Positions 1 through 7,052 of a DNA stretch of 9,143 bases are shown piece by piece. Both the position numbers and the translations under genes were made by a program. This DNA is from DATJWY01 sp035500775 (GTDB taxonomy: Bacteria; Pseudomonadota; Alphaproteobacteria; Acetobacterales; Acetobacteraceae). How positions within the stretch are numbered: the first letter of the stretch is position 1; the number at the start of each line of letters is the position of its first letter. Location of the stretch: the NCBI GenBank assembly GCA_035500775.1, contig DATJWY010000084.1, positions 1 through 9,143 on the forward strand, written 5' to 3'. The notes under the pieces are model-generated. The model made no database searches and was not told the origin of the DNA. It saw only the letters and a list, made by a program, of their open reading frames with translations.

Positions 1-25
1 AGGGCGGAGCGGCCCAAGGTTCCAG

Positions 26-118
26 CGGCCGGAACGGCCGATGGAATGGCCGCGGAGGGGCTGCCCCCGTCGTGCGAAGGCACGCCTGCGCGTGACAGGG
101 CGCGGGGCAGAGCCCCGC
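26..118. repeat. Cluster of short perfect GC-rich hairpins downstream of otsA
   Basis: Several perfect inverted repeats follow one another here: CGGCCG-gaa-CGGCCG (26-40), GGGG-ctg-CCCC (about 56-66), CGTGC-gaag-GCACG (71-84) and GCGGGGC-aga-GCCCCGC (102-118). The region lies 3' of the minus-strand otsA gene, so the structures could stop transcription or stabilise the 3' end of its mRNA. None is followed by a run of T on either strand, so a classical intrinsic terminator is not shown. The spacing and density resemble intergenic palindromic repeat arrays of GC-rich Alphaproteobacteria, which is an impression only. The rest of 1-194 holds no gene I can support. Confidence 0.5.
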
Positions 119-194
119 TGCTTCGCTGAAAAGGTCAATCAATAGGGCCGCTGGTATAAGGCAGCTGGCATTACGCCCCTGGAGCGAGGAGCGA

Positions 195-1697
195 TCAGAT
201 CCGTGGCTGGCTGACCTTGCCGAGGCGGGCGCCGAGGGCGATCGGCTCGCGCGGCCGCGGCGTCAGGCTGTCCGCCACATTCGCGCCGATCGCCGGCCGC
301 CGCGCGCCGGGCTGCGGTGCCGGGGCGCTCGCCCGGAGCAGGGCGGCGAGGAAGGCGCGCCCCCAGCCGAAGGGCGTCGCGCCCTCGATCGCCTGCCAGA
401 GCGCCTGCCAGCGTTCCTGCCGCTCGGCGAGGGGCATGGTCAGCGCGCGGTCCAGGGCCTCGGCGATCTCGTCCGGGTCGCGCGGATTGACCAGCAGCGC
501 GGCGGTCAATTGCCGCGCCGCGCCGGCGAATTTCGACAGCACCAGCACGCCGGGATTCTGCGGGTCCTGCGCCGCGACGAATTCCTTGGCGACGAGATTC
601 ATGCCGTCCCGCAGCGGCGTGACCAGCCCGACCCGGGCTTCCCGCATGTAACCGGCGACGGTGTCGCGCGTGCCGCCGCGGGCGATCACGCGGAGCGGCG
701 TCCAGTCCGGCTCGCCCCACTGGCTGTTGATGGCCCCGGCCTCGCGGTCCAGCGCCGTGCGCAGATCGCGATAGGCATCGACCTCCTTGCGCGATTCGGC
801 GGCGATTTGCAGCAAGGTGACGCGGTTCCGCCAATCCGGGCGGGTCTCCAGCAGACGGCGGAAGCCGCCGAGGCGCTGCATCAGCCCCTTGGTCGGGTCC
901 AGCCGATCGACGCCGAGGATGAGTTTCTGCCCCTGCAGGCTGCGGCGCAGCCGCTCGGTGGTGGGGGAGTGCCAGGCTTCCTCGGCGGAGGCGGCGAATT
1001 CGTGCGCCTCGATTTCCACCGGGAAGGCGCCGAGCAGCACCCGCCGTCCGCCCACTTGCAGCCCGTTGCCGGAAGCGAGCCGGGTGGCGCCGGCCAGGTG
1101 CTGCGCGGCGGCGGCGAAGTTTTCCACGTCATTCGCGGTCTGGAAGCCGATCAGGTCGGTGGCGAGCAGATCGCGGATCAGGGCGCCGGCTTCCGGCACG
1201 CTCGCCAGCATGTCGGCGGGCGGGAAGGGGATGTGGAGGAAGAAGCCGATCGGCGCGGTGACGCCGCGGGCCCGCAGCATCGCCGGCATCGCCATCAGGT
1301 GGTAGTCGTGCACCCAGATCATGTCGGTGGAGCGGAGCAAGGGCAGCAGCGCCTCGGTCATCCGCTCGTTGACGTGGCGATAGACCTGGGCGCTCCGCCG
1401 GTCGAACGTCATCTGCTCCGGCATGGAATGCAGCAACGGCCAGAGCGTGCTGTTGGAGAAATCGTTGTAGTAGCGCTCGTGCTCATCGCGGGTGAGGTCG
1501 ATGGTCGCGTATTGCACGGCGCCGTGAGTCACCATGCTGACGGCGCGCGTGCCCTCGTCGGAAATCTTGCCGCTCCAGCCGAACCACAGCCCCCCGCGCC
1601 GCTGCATCAATCCCTCCAGCGCCACGGCCAGGCCGCCGGCCTGGGCGCCGTTGCTTGGGGTCTGCACCCGATTAGAGACCACTACGATTCGGTTCAT
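195..1697 (-). CDS. otsA: Trehalose-6-phosphate synthase (OtsA, GT20 family)
   Basis: The product transfers glucose from UDP-glucose to glucose-6-phosphate to give trehalose-6-phosphate in the cytoplasm. It is 500 residues long; E. coli OtsA is about 474. Diagnostic GT20 motifs are all present: SNRV at 8-11 and the glycine pair 21-22 for the acceptor and phosphate side, WFGWSG (38-43), YYNDFSN (76-82), HDYHLM (130-135), FFLHIPFPP (152-160), GVDRLDPTKGL (262-272, with phosphate-contacting R265 and K270) and LRDGMNLVAKEF (362-373, nucleotide-sugar site with D364 and E372). I chose ATG 1697 and not an upstream in-frame start at 1739 because GGAGG sits 4 bases before it and the protein then begins MNRIVVVSNRV, as family members do; the upstream start would add a low-complexity Gly/Ala/Val leader. 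Residues after about 456 form a 45-residue Pro/Ala/Arg-rich tail outside the catalytic fold, probably disordered. No otsB is seen nearby. The gene follows the treS-mak gene on the same strand after 465 bp, so it probably has its own promoter. Confidence 0.96.
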   Translation of the reverse strand: MNRIVVVSNRVQTPSNGAQAGGLAVALEGLMQRRGGLWFGWSGKISDEGTRAVSMVTHGAVQYATIDLTRDEHERYYNDFSNSTLWPLLHSMPEQMTFDRRSAQVYRHVNERMTEALLPLLRSTDMIWVHDYHLMAMPAMLRARGVTAPIGFFLHIPFPPADMLASVPEAGALIRDLLATDLIGFQTANDVENFAAAAQHLAGATRLASGNGLQVGGRRVLLGAFPVEIEAHEFAASAEEAWHSPTTERLRRSLQGQKLILGVDRLDPTKGLMQRLGGFRRLLETRPDWRNRVTLLQIAAESRKEVDAYRDLRTALDREAGAINSQWGEPDWTPLRVIARGGTRDTVAGYMREARVGLVTPLRDGMNLVAKEFVAAQDPQNPGVLVLSKFAGAARQLTAALLVNPRDPDEIAEALDRALTMPLAERQERWQALWQAIEGATPFGWGRAFLAALLRASAPAPQPGARRPAIGANVADSLTPRPREPIALGARLGKVSQPRI

Positions 1698-1795
1698 CGA
1701 GCCTCCAGCAACGCCACCGGCAACTCCGCCCGCACCCATGCAAGCGAAACCCGGCCAGAGGCCGCCGTGCCCACTTCATCGTCGAGGACGGTGGC

Positions 1796-1900
1796 AAAAT
1801 TAAGTCTCACCGTACTACGCATGAATACGATTGTAGTTTCTTTTTGGGTATTTTATAAGATCAAGGGATTTTATTGAGTAATTAGTCCAATTTGAGAGAC
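1796..1900 (-). promoter_or_regulatory. AT-rich island upstream of otsA, probable promoter region
   Basis: This 105-bp stretch is about 31% G+C by hand count, against roughly two thirds in the flanking DNA. It lies about 100-200 bp upstream of the otsA start on the minus strand. Read on that strand it contains TATAAAAT (1857-1850) and a possible housekeeping-type pair TTATAA-N17-TACAAT (1858-1853 and 1835-1830), which would give a leader of about 125 bases. The -35 match is poor. No GGAAC-N16/17-CGTT stress promoter is visible in this gap. Easy melting in an AT-rich block suits a promoter or a binding site for a nucleoid protein, but neither is proven. Confidence 0.35.
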
Positions 1901-1969
1901 TGGACGCCGGGGTGATGGCGGCTTTCCATCCGCTATCCGGGCTCAGGGCACGTCCTGTCCGGCGACGGC

Positions 1970-2010
1970 CCGCCGCTATTCCGGGGATACCCGCCGCGAT
2001 TCCGGGGATA
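1970..2010. repeat. 21-bp period direct repeat, two copies
   Basis: Two copies of a 20-base unit sharing 19 of 20 positions occur at 1970-1989 and 1991-2010. The common core is ATTCCGGGGATA (1978-1989 and 1999-2010). The repeat lies in the 465-bp gap between the end of treS-mak and the start of otsA, about 300 bp upstream of otsA. A period of 21 bp is two turns of the helix, so the copies would lie on the same face, as paired operator sites often do. It could equally be a replication-slippage duplication. Confidence 0.5.
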
Positions 2011-2101
2011 TCGGCGAATGGCGTGGGTGGCGGGAGGAGCGGGGGCAAGAGCGCCCGCGTGGTTAGCCCCGGCGAGGGCAAAAACCTGGCGCGTGATGCG
2101 T

Positions 2102-2156
2102 GGGGCCGTTGCCCCGGCAGGGCGGCGGGATGCCCGCCGGAACGCCCGCGCGTTCC
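2102..2156 (-). terminator. Three stacked hairpins just 3' of treS-mak, possible terminator
   Basis: Immediately after the stop codon of the fusion gene, in its direction of transcription, come GGAACG-N6-CGTTCC (2156-2139), GGCGGG-N3-CCCGCC (2138-2124) and GGGGC-N4-GCCCC (2115-2102). All stems are perfect. None is followed by a T run, so intrinsic termination is uncertain; they may protect the 3' end or attenuate read-through into otsA. Confidence 0.35.
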
Positions 2157-2162
2157 CCGGGA

Positions 2163-5100
2163 TCAGTGGGACGCGCTGCCCTCCGCCCGCGCCAGCCGCT
2201 CGGCGATCCGGCCAAGGCCGGAGAGAGGAATGCCGATCCAGCCCGGCCGATTCGTCGCCTCGTAGCGGATTTCGTAAACGGCCTTCTCCAGCAGGAAGAG
2301 GTCGAGCAAGGGGCGTTCCGCCTTCTCCGCGACCCAACGGCGCTTGGACTCGTTGAGAACCTTGCGATAGCCGTCGAGGAAGGCGCGGCTCGCTTCCACG
2401 CGGAATTGCTCGACCAAGGCGGCGCGCCGCTCCGCCACCGGCCCGGATTCGGCGACGCGGGCCTCTGTCGCGCTCACCGCCGCGTAGTCGAAGGAGCGCA
2501 GCATGCTGGCGACGTCACGCAGCGGCGAGGCCTTGGCGCGCCGCTGTTCCGGCGTGCGTGCCGGCTCGCCCTCAAAATCGACGATGTAGGCATCGCCCTG
2601 CGCGACCAGGATCTGGCCGAGATGGAAATCGCCATGCACGCGGGTCTGTAGCCCGCCGCCCTCGGCCGCCTCCCCAAGCCGCCGCGCCGCCGCGCGCAGC
2701 CAGTCGGCCTTGGCGAGGATGCGCGTGGCGTGGAGCCGCGTCCGCTCGTCCGGCCAGTCCTGTATGCCGCGTAGCGCGGCGACCGCGAGGCCGATCTGCT
2801 CGACCACATCGGCGGTCCAGTGGCGGATCGTGTCCTGGTCCACCGCCTCCGGGCGGAAGCGGGGATTGTCGGTGTTGCGCGACAGCACCGCGTGCAACTC
2901 GGCGAGCCGCCGGCCGACGATGCCCGCGAAGCTGATGTAGCTGGAGAACGCGTCCGTCGCCGCCTCGCTCCGCTCTTCGCCGGTGGTGGCAAGCTCGCCC
3001 GCGGTCCGTTCGAGATAGTCGAGCGTCCAGTTCCAGGCATCGCCCTGGTTGCGCAGGTAGCCTTGCGCCAGCACCACGGTGTGCGGCGTGCCGTCGGCGT
3101 CGATCCGGGTCACCTCGCCGAGCAGCGGGGCGATGTTCTCGAAGCCCTGTTCCGTCAGGTAGCCGGTCATCTCCGCTTCCGGGTGGATGCCGGCGACCAC
3201 CTTGCGGATGATCTTGAGCACGACCGCCTCGCCCATGATCAGCGAGCTGTTCGAGTGCTCGGCGGCGAGCCGCCGGATCGTCATCTCCTCGGGCAGATCC
3301 AGCGTGTCGAAGCGGAGGGTCTTGCGGAAGCGGAGCACGCCGCCATCCGCGGCGCGCTGGACGGATTCGCCGCGCAGGCCGCGCAGCATCGCGCGGGGAA
3401 AGCTGTCGAGCGCGAAGGCGTCGGTCAGGTGGGCGATTTCCCCGCCGCGCCGTACCCGCGCGAGGGCGAGTTGCTGCGCCAACGGGCTGGCGGGCTGCTC
3501 CTCGCGATACACGCCAAGCGGCAGGACGTACGATTCCGTGCGCATGCTCAGCGTGACCTCGATCTCGGCGAACAGGATCTTGTCCAGCCCGCCCCCCAGC
3601 GGGACGGCGTAGGCGATGCGGGTGCCGAGCGGCTTCTCGCCCTTCGCGCCGAACCAGCGGCGCTTGGCGAGATAGGCGGGCAGCACCTCCCGCTCCAGGA
3701 TCTGCCGGCTGATGCCGGTGACCACCTCCTCCAGGTGATGCCGCACGACGAGGGTCGGGTATTCCGGCGGCGTCTCGGGCGAGGGGGAGTGCCAGGCCGG
3801 CAGATCCGCCTGTGTCGCCAGGATGAACCAGTAGAACGCGTAAGGCGGCAGGGTCACCAGGTAGTGCTGCCGGCCGATGGGAGGAAATTCGGAGCCACCG
3901 ATGATGTCAACTGGCACCCGCCCGTTGAAGGCGGCGAGACCCAACTCCGCCGCCGGATCAAACTCCACCGCCTGCGCCGTGCGCGACAGGTTGTAAACGC
4001 AGAGGATCGTTTCGTCGCTGCCATCTTCGTGCGCCAATTCACGCAGATAGGCGAGCACCTTGCGGTTGGCGGGATAGAGGAAGCGTTGGCCGCCCCGGCC
4101 GAAGGCGCGATGCCGCTTGCGCACCGCCAGCATGCGGCGTGTCCAGTTCAGCAGCGAGCTGGTGTCGCGCGCCTGCGCCTCGACGTTGACCGCCTGGAAA
4201 CCGTAGATCGGGTCCATGATCGGCGGCAGCACCAGCGCCGCCGGATCGGCGCGGGAGAAGCCGCCATTGCGGTCGATCGACCATTGCATCGGCGTGCGCA
4301 CCCCATCCCGGTCGCCGAGATGGATGTTGTCGCCCATGCCGATCTCGTCGCCGTAATAGATCACCGGCGTTCCCGGCATGGAGAGCAGCAGGCCGTTCAT
4401 CAGCTCGATGCGCCGCCGGTCCCGTTCCAGCAGCGGCGCGAGCCGGCGGCGGATGCCGAGATTGATGCGGGCGCGCGTGTCGCTCGCATAGGTTTCCCAG
4501 AGATAGTCGCGCTCGCTGCTCGTCACCATTTCGAGCGTCAGCTCGTCATGGTTGCGGAGGAACACCGCCCATTGGCAATTGGCCGGGATGGCCGGGGTCT
4601 GCCGCATGATGTCGCTGATCGGGAAGCGATCCTCCCGCGCGATGGCCATGTACATGCGCGGCATCAACGGGAAGTGGAAACTCATGTGGCATTCATCGCC
4701 CTCGCCGAAATAGACCTGGGCGTCCTCCGGCCACTGGTTCGCCTCGGCGAGCAGCATGCGCCCCGGCGCGTGCCGGTCGAGTTCCGCCCGGATGCGCTTC
4801 AGGATCGCGTGCGTCTCCGGCAGATTCTCGTTGTTGGTGCCTTCGCGCTCGACCAGGTAAGGCACCGCGTCGAGCCGGAACCCGTCCACGCCGAGATCGA
4901 GCCAGAAGCGCATGATGGAGAGAATTTCGTCCATCACCGCCGGATTGTCGAAATTGAGGTCCGGCTGATGCGAATAGAAGCGGTGCCAGAAATAAGCTTT
5001 GGCCTCGTCGTCCCAGGTCCAGTTCGATTTCTCGGTGTCGCAGAAGATGATGCGGGTGCCGGCGTAGCGCCGGTCATCATCGGACCAGACGTAGAAATTC

Positions 5101-5489
5101 CGCTCCGGCGAGCCGGGCGGGGCGCGGCGCGCGCGCTGGAACCAGGGGTGCTGGTCCGAGGTATGGTTGATCACCAGCTCGGTGATGACGCGGATGCCCC
5201 GCTTATGCGCCGCCGTGATCAACTGGCGCACATCGGCGAGCGTGCCGTAATCCGGGTGCACGCCGCGATAATCCGAGATGTCGTATCCATCGTCCCGGCG
5301 GGGCGAGGGATAGAAGGGCAGCATCCAGATCGCGGTGACGCCAAGCTCGGCGATGTCGTTCAGCTTTTCGAGCAGTCCCTGGAAATCGCCGACGCCGTCA
5401 TTATTGGCGTCAAAGAACGATTTCACATGCACCTGGTAGATGATGGCATCCTTGTACCAGAGCGGGTCGTCTGCCGGCGACAGGCTCAA
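2163..5489 (-). CDS. treS: Trehalose synthase (maltose alpha-D-glucosyltransferase) fused to maltokinase
   Basis: This 1108-residue protein joins two enzymes. Residues about 9-560 are a GH13 trehalose synthase, which interconverts trehalose and maltose: DPLWYKDAIIYQ at 8-19, GVDGFRLDAVPYL (200-212) with nucleophile D207, general acid E249 in LLAEANQW, and RNHDE (312-316) with D315. Residues about 585-1100 are a maltokinase, which makes maltose-1-phosphate from maltose and ATP: an N-terminal cap with LAKRRWFGAKG (607-617), a probable ATP-site lysine K759 in VVLKIIRK, catalytic loop HGDFHLGQI (952-960) with D954, and metal-binding DFEGEP (971-976). Both active sites look intact. In the known GlgE pathway maltose-1-phosphate feeds alpha-glucan synthesis, but no glgE or glgB is seen here. 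The start is TTG at 5489, overlapping the phyR stop as TTGA; no upstream in-frame ATG or GTG was found close by, and GGAGGGG lies about 10-12 bases before it. This implies translational coupling to phyR. Confidence 0.95.
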   Translation of the reverse strand: MSLSPADDPLWYKDAIIYQVHVKSFFDANNDGVGDFQGLLEKLNDIAELGVTAIWMLPFYPSPRRDDGYDISDYRGVHPDYGTLADVRQLITAAHKRGIRVITELVINHTSDQHPWFQRARRAPPGSPERNFYVWSDDDRRYAGTRIIFCDTEKSNWTWDDEAKAYFWHRFYSHQPDLNFDNPAVMDEILSIMRFWLDLGVDGFRLDAVPYLVEREGTNNENLPETHAILKRIRAELDRHAPGRMLLAEANQWPEDAQVYFGEGDECHMSFHFPLMPRMYMAIAREDRFPISDIMRQTPAIPANCQWAVFLRNHDELTLEMVTSSERDYLWETYASDTRARINLGIRRRLAPLLERDRRRIELMNGLLLSMPGTPVIYYGDEIGMGDNIHLGDRDGVRTPMQWSIDRNGGFSRADPAALVLPPIMDPIYGFQAVNVEAQARDTSSLLNWTRRMLAVRKRHRAFGRGGQRFLYPANRKVLAYLRELAHEDGSDETILCVYNLSRTAQAVEFDPAAELGLAAFNGRVPVDIIGGSEFPPIGRQHYLVTLPPYAFYWFILATQADLPAWHSPSPETPPEYPTLVVRHHLEEVVTGISRQILEREVLPAYLAKRRWFGAKGEKPLGTRIAYAVPLGGGLDKILFAEIEVTLSMRTESYVLPLGVYREEQPASPLAQQLALARVRRGGEIAHLTDAFALDSFPRAMLRGLRGESVQRAADGGVLRFRKTLRFDTLDLPEEMTIRRLAAEHSNSSLIMGEAVVLKIIRKVVAGIHPEAEMTGYLTEQGFENIAPLLGEVTRIDADGTPHTVVLAQGYLRNQGDAWNWTLDYLERTAGELATTGEERSEAATDAFSSYISFAGIVGRRLAELHAVLSRNTDNPRFRPEAVDQDTIRHWTADVVEQIGLAVAALRGIQDWPDERTRLHATRILAKADWLRAAARRLGEAAEGGGLQTRVHGDFHLGQILVAQGDAYIVDFEGEPARTPEQRRAKASPLRDVASMLRSFDYAAVSATEARVAESGPVAERRAALVEQFRVEASRAFLDGYRKVLNESKRRWVAEKAERPLLDLFLLEKAVYEIRYEATNRPGWIGIPLSGLGRIAERLARAEGSASH

Positions 5490-6247
5490 CTCAGGCGCAC
5501 CCCTCCGGTGACCGCCTGATAGGTCGCGATCGCCAGCGTCAGCGGCTCGAACGGCTTGGTGATGACGAAGGCCGGCTCCGGCGTCGCGCCGGTCAGCAAC
5601 CGCTCCGGATAGGCGGTAACGAAGATCACGGGTGCGTGTTGCCGCCGCAGGATGCGCGAGACGGCGGATGTGCCATCCCCGCCGGCACCGAGATTGATGT
5701 CGGCGAGGATCAGGCCGGGATGCGTGCGCGCGGCGATCGCCACGGCTTCCGCCTCGGTCCCCGCGGTGCCCACGACGCGATGGCCGCAGCTTTCGACCAG
5801 TTCCTCGAGGTCCATGGCGATGATCGGCTCATCCTCGATGATCAGCACGTCCGCGGCCGTGGTGGCGCGCAGCCGCTCGCGCGCGTCGGCGAGTTGCGCC
5901 GCCGCGTCCGGCAGGTCGAGCGCGACGATCGGCGCGGTATCCTCGATGGAGAGTTCCTCAAGCGCGGTGAGCAGCAGCAATTGCCGTTGCTTGGCCGATA
6001 ATCCTTCGAAGGCGGGGGCGAGGACCGGGCGATCGCCCGCGTCGAAGCGACGCGTCACCCACGCATAGAGGGCGTGGCGCAGCGCCTCGTCGGTCTCGCG
6101 TGGCGGTGCGGTGCCGCTGGCGAGCATCTCGCGCAGGCTGTCGGCAACCAGGAGATCGCCGCTGGATTGGTTCCCGGTGAGCGCGCGCGCATAACGCCGC
6201 GCGTAGGGCAGGGTCTGGATCAGGGCTTGTTGGCGCCGGGTGTTCAT
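5486..6247 (-). CDS. phyR: PhyR-type general stress response regulator (anti-anti-sigma factor)
   Basis: The 253-residue product has the PhyR layout: an N-terminal domain that mimics an ECF sigma factor (sigma2-like about 8-65, sigma4-like about 80-128, including GLSAKQRQLLLLTALEELS) and a C-terminal receiver (about 133-250). Receiver residues are complete: acidic E138-D139-E140, phosphoacceptor D183 in LADINLG, switch T211 in FVTAYPERLLTG and K231 in ITKPF. In the family, phosphorylation frees the sigma-like domain to bind NepR, which releases EcfG. The start chosen is ATG 6247, preceded by AGAGGA at 6 bases; an in-frame extension to 6337 would read back into the divergent sigma gene and lacks family character. 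It is the first gene of a minus-strand unit and overlaps the treS-mak start by four bases. It lies back to back with an EcfG-like gene, and nepR is about 1.4 kb away on the plus strand. Confidence 0.95.
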   Translation of the reverse strand: MNTRRQQALIQTLPYARRYARALTGNQSSGDLLVADSLREMLASGTAPPRETDEALRHALYAWVTRRFDAGDRPVLAPAFEGLSAKQRQLLLLTALEELSIEDTAPIVALDLPDAAAQLADARERLRATTAADVLIIEDEPIIAMDLEELVESCGHRVVGTAGTEAEAVAIAARTHPGLILADINLGAGGDGTSAVSRILRRQHAPVIFVTAYPERLLTGATPEPAFVITKPFEPLTLAIATYQAVTGGVRLS

Positions 6248-6312
6248 CCATGATCCTCTTTCGCCTGTAACGAATTGCTGCTGCACCCGCGCGGGTTTCA
6301 GTCGTATGTGGG
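6248..6312. promoter_or_regulatory. Divergent phyR/ecfG promoter region with 12-bp palindrome
   Basis: Only 65 bp separate the phyR start (minus strand) from the sigma factor start (plus strand), so both promoters must lie here or inside the coding ends. It contains the perfect palindrome ACCCGCGCGGGT (6285-6296) near its centre, which would suit a dimeric DNA-binding protein. No GGAAC-N16/17-CGTT EcfG consensus could be matched on either strand; the nearest lookalike on the phyR strand, GAAAC...CGTTA, has 22 bases between the halves and is too wide. Confidence 0.5.
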
Positions 6313-6849
6313 ATGTCCATGCACGCGAGCAACCCAAGCGCCACGTCCTCCCGCGAGACGGTATGCCGGGAATTGACGGTCCTGTTGCCGGATCTGCGCG
6401 GCTATGCGCGCTTTCTGGTTCGGGACCGCGCGGGCGCGGATGATCTGGTGCAGGACACGCTGGTCAAGGCACTTGCGGCGTTGTCGCAATTTCAGCCGGG
6501 CAGCAATCTGAAGGCCTGGTTGTTCGTTATCCTGCGCAACACGTTCTATGAGCAAGGGCGGCGAGCGCGGCGGGAGAGAGCGGCGCTGCACCAGCGTTTC
6601 GACGGCGAGGAAGCCGAGGCGCCGCGGCAGGTGAGCCGCGGCGATGTCGCGGATCTTCAGCGCCTGCTCTGGACCCTGCCGCCCCTTTTGCGCGAGGCGA
6701 TCATCCTCGTTGGCGCGCAGGAGTTGAGTTACGAGGAGGCGGCGCGGATCTGCACCGTTCCGGTCGGCACGATGAAGGCCCGCGTCTCGCGCGCACGGGC
6801 GCGGCTTGCCGGGTCGATGTCGGGGACGGATGAGCCGTCCGAAAGGTGA
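6313..6849 (+). CDS. ecfG: EcfG-like ECF sigma factor (first of two)
   Basis: The 178-residue product is a two-domain ECF sigma factor. Region 2 spans about 22-88, with DLVQDTL (44-50) and AWLFVILRN (68-76), the second being typical of the EcfG group. Region 4 spans about 115-166, with LREAIILVGAQELSYEEAARI and the helix-turn-helix VGTMKARVSRAR (151-162). The string ILVGA followed by SYEEAA is a hallmark of EcfG, the sigma factor of the alphaproteobacterial general stress response. It should direct RNA polymerase to GGAAC/CGTT promoters and be held by NepR. Two starts are possible, ATG 6313 and ATG 6319; neither has a strong Shine-Dalgarno (GTGGG directly before the first, about 5 bases before the second). 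It is divergent from phyR, and 200 bp separate it from the next sigma gene. The match to the EcfG family is strong; whether this one is the main GSR sigma factor is open. Confidence 0.88.
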   Translation: MSMHASNPSATSSRETVCRELTVLLPDLRGYARFLVRDRAGADDLVQDTLVKALAALSQFQPGSNLKAWLFVILRNTFYEQGRRARRERAALHQRFDGEEAEAPRQVSRGDVADLQRLLWTLPPLLREAIILVGAQELSYEEAARICTVPVGTMKARVSRARARLAGSMSGTDEPSER

Positions 6850-7049
6850 CGGTGCGCTTTGCATCGGATGAATGTCCACCGGCCCGTTGACCGGCGGCGA
6901 CATCATGCGCCCGTGCCGGGGCGGCGACCACCCCGGAGGGCGGCGCGACAGGATGTCCCGGCGCGCTCCTGACGCGTTCGTGATCCGGACGAGGCAACGA
7001 TGCCGGTGGGTTCGTCATTCCCTGTTAAGATAACGGGAGACATCGATCG
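6850..7049. other. Intergenic spacer between the two sigma genes
   Basis: No gene was recognised in these 200 bp. A stem CCGGGG-N9-CCCCGG (6916-6921 with 6931-6936) could fold in the 3' end of the first sigma transcript, but lacks a T run. The last 32 bases carry the structured leader of the second sigma gene, listed separately. No convincing GGAAC/CGTT promoter was seen, so it is unclear whether the second sigma gene has its own promoter. Confidence 0.4.
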
Positions 7050-7052
7050 ATG
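7019..7052 (+). promoter_or_regulatory. Structured ribosome-binding region of the second sigma gene
   Basis: TCCCTGTTA (7019-7027) can pair with TAACGGGA (7031-7038) around a three-base AGA loop with one bulged T. The right arm contains most of the Shine-Dalgarno GGGAGA (7035-7040), so the hairpin would hide the ribosome site. Directly after it, CATCGATCGATG (7041-7052) is a perfect 12-bp palindrome that includes the ATG start codon. The structures are visible; a role in translational control is inference. Confidence 0.4.

Noticed and set aside
31..57. GGAAC followed 17 bases later by CGGA, a near EcfG promoter
   Set aside because: The -10 half does not match CGTT and no plus-strand gene starts downstream.
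1..129. Plus-strand frame open from the window edge to a TGA at 127-129, possibly the end of a gene
   Set aside because: Only 42 codons, overlapping the hairpin cluster, with no recognisable C-terminal sequence; cannot be supported without upstream DNA.
510..1877. A 455-codon plus-strand frame opposite otsA
   Set aside because: Same reason: the otsA frame carries every GT20 motif, and this one has none of any family.
1815..2081. An 88-codon minus-strand frame in the gap upstream of otsA
   Set aside because: It starts at TTG, has no Shine-Dalgarno seen, is built partly from the 21-bp repeat, and reads into the AT-rich island. No family resemblance.
2137..2158. GGAAC...CGTT resembling an EcfG promoter near the end of treS-mak
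   Set aside because: The two halves are 7 bases apart where 16-17 are needed, and they form a symmetric hairpin.
2820..5519. An 899-codon open frame on the plus strand opposite treS-mak
   Set aside because: It is an antisense shadow: the opposite frame has full catalytic motifs of two enzymes, while this translation has no recognisable domain and a composition typical of reverse frames in GC-rich DNA.
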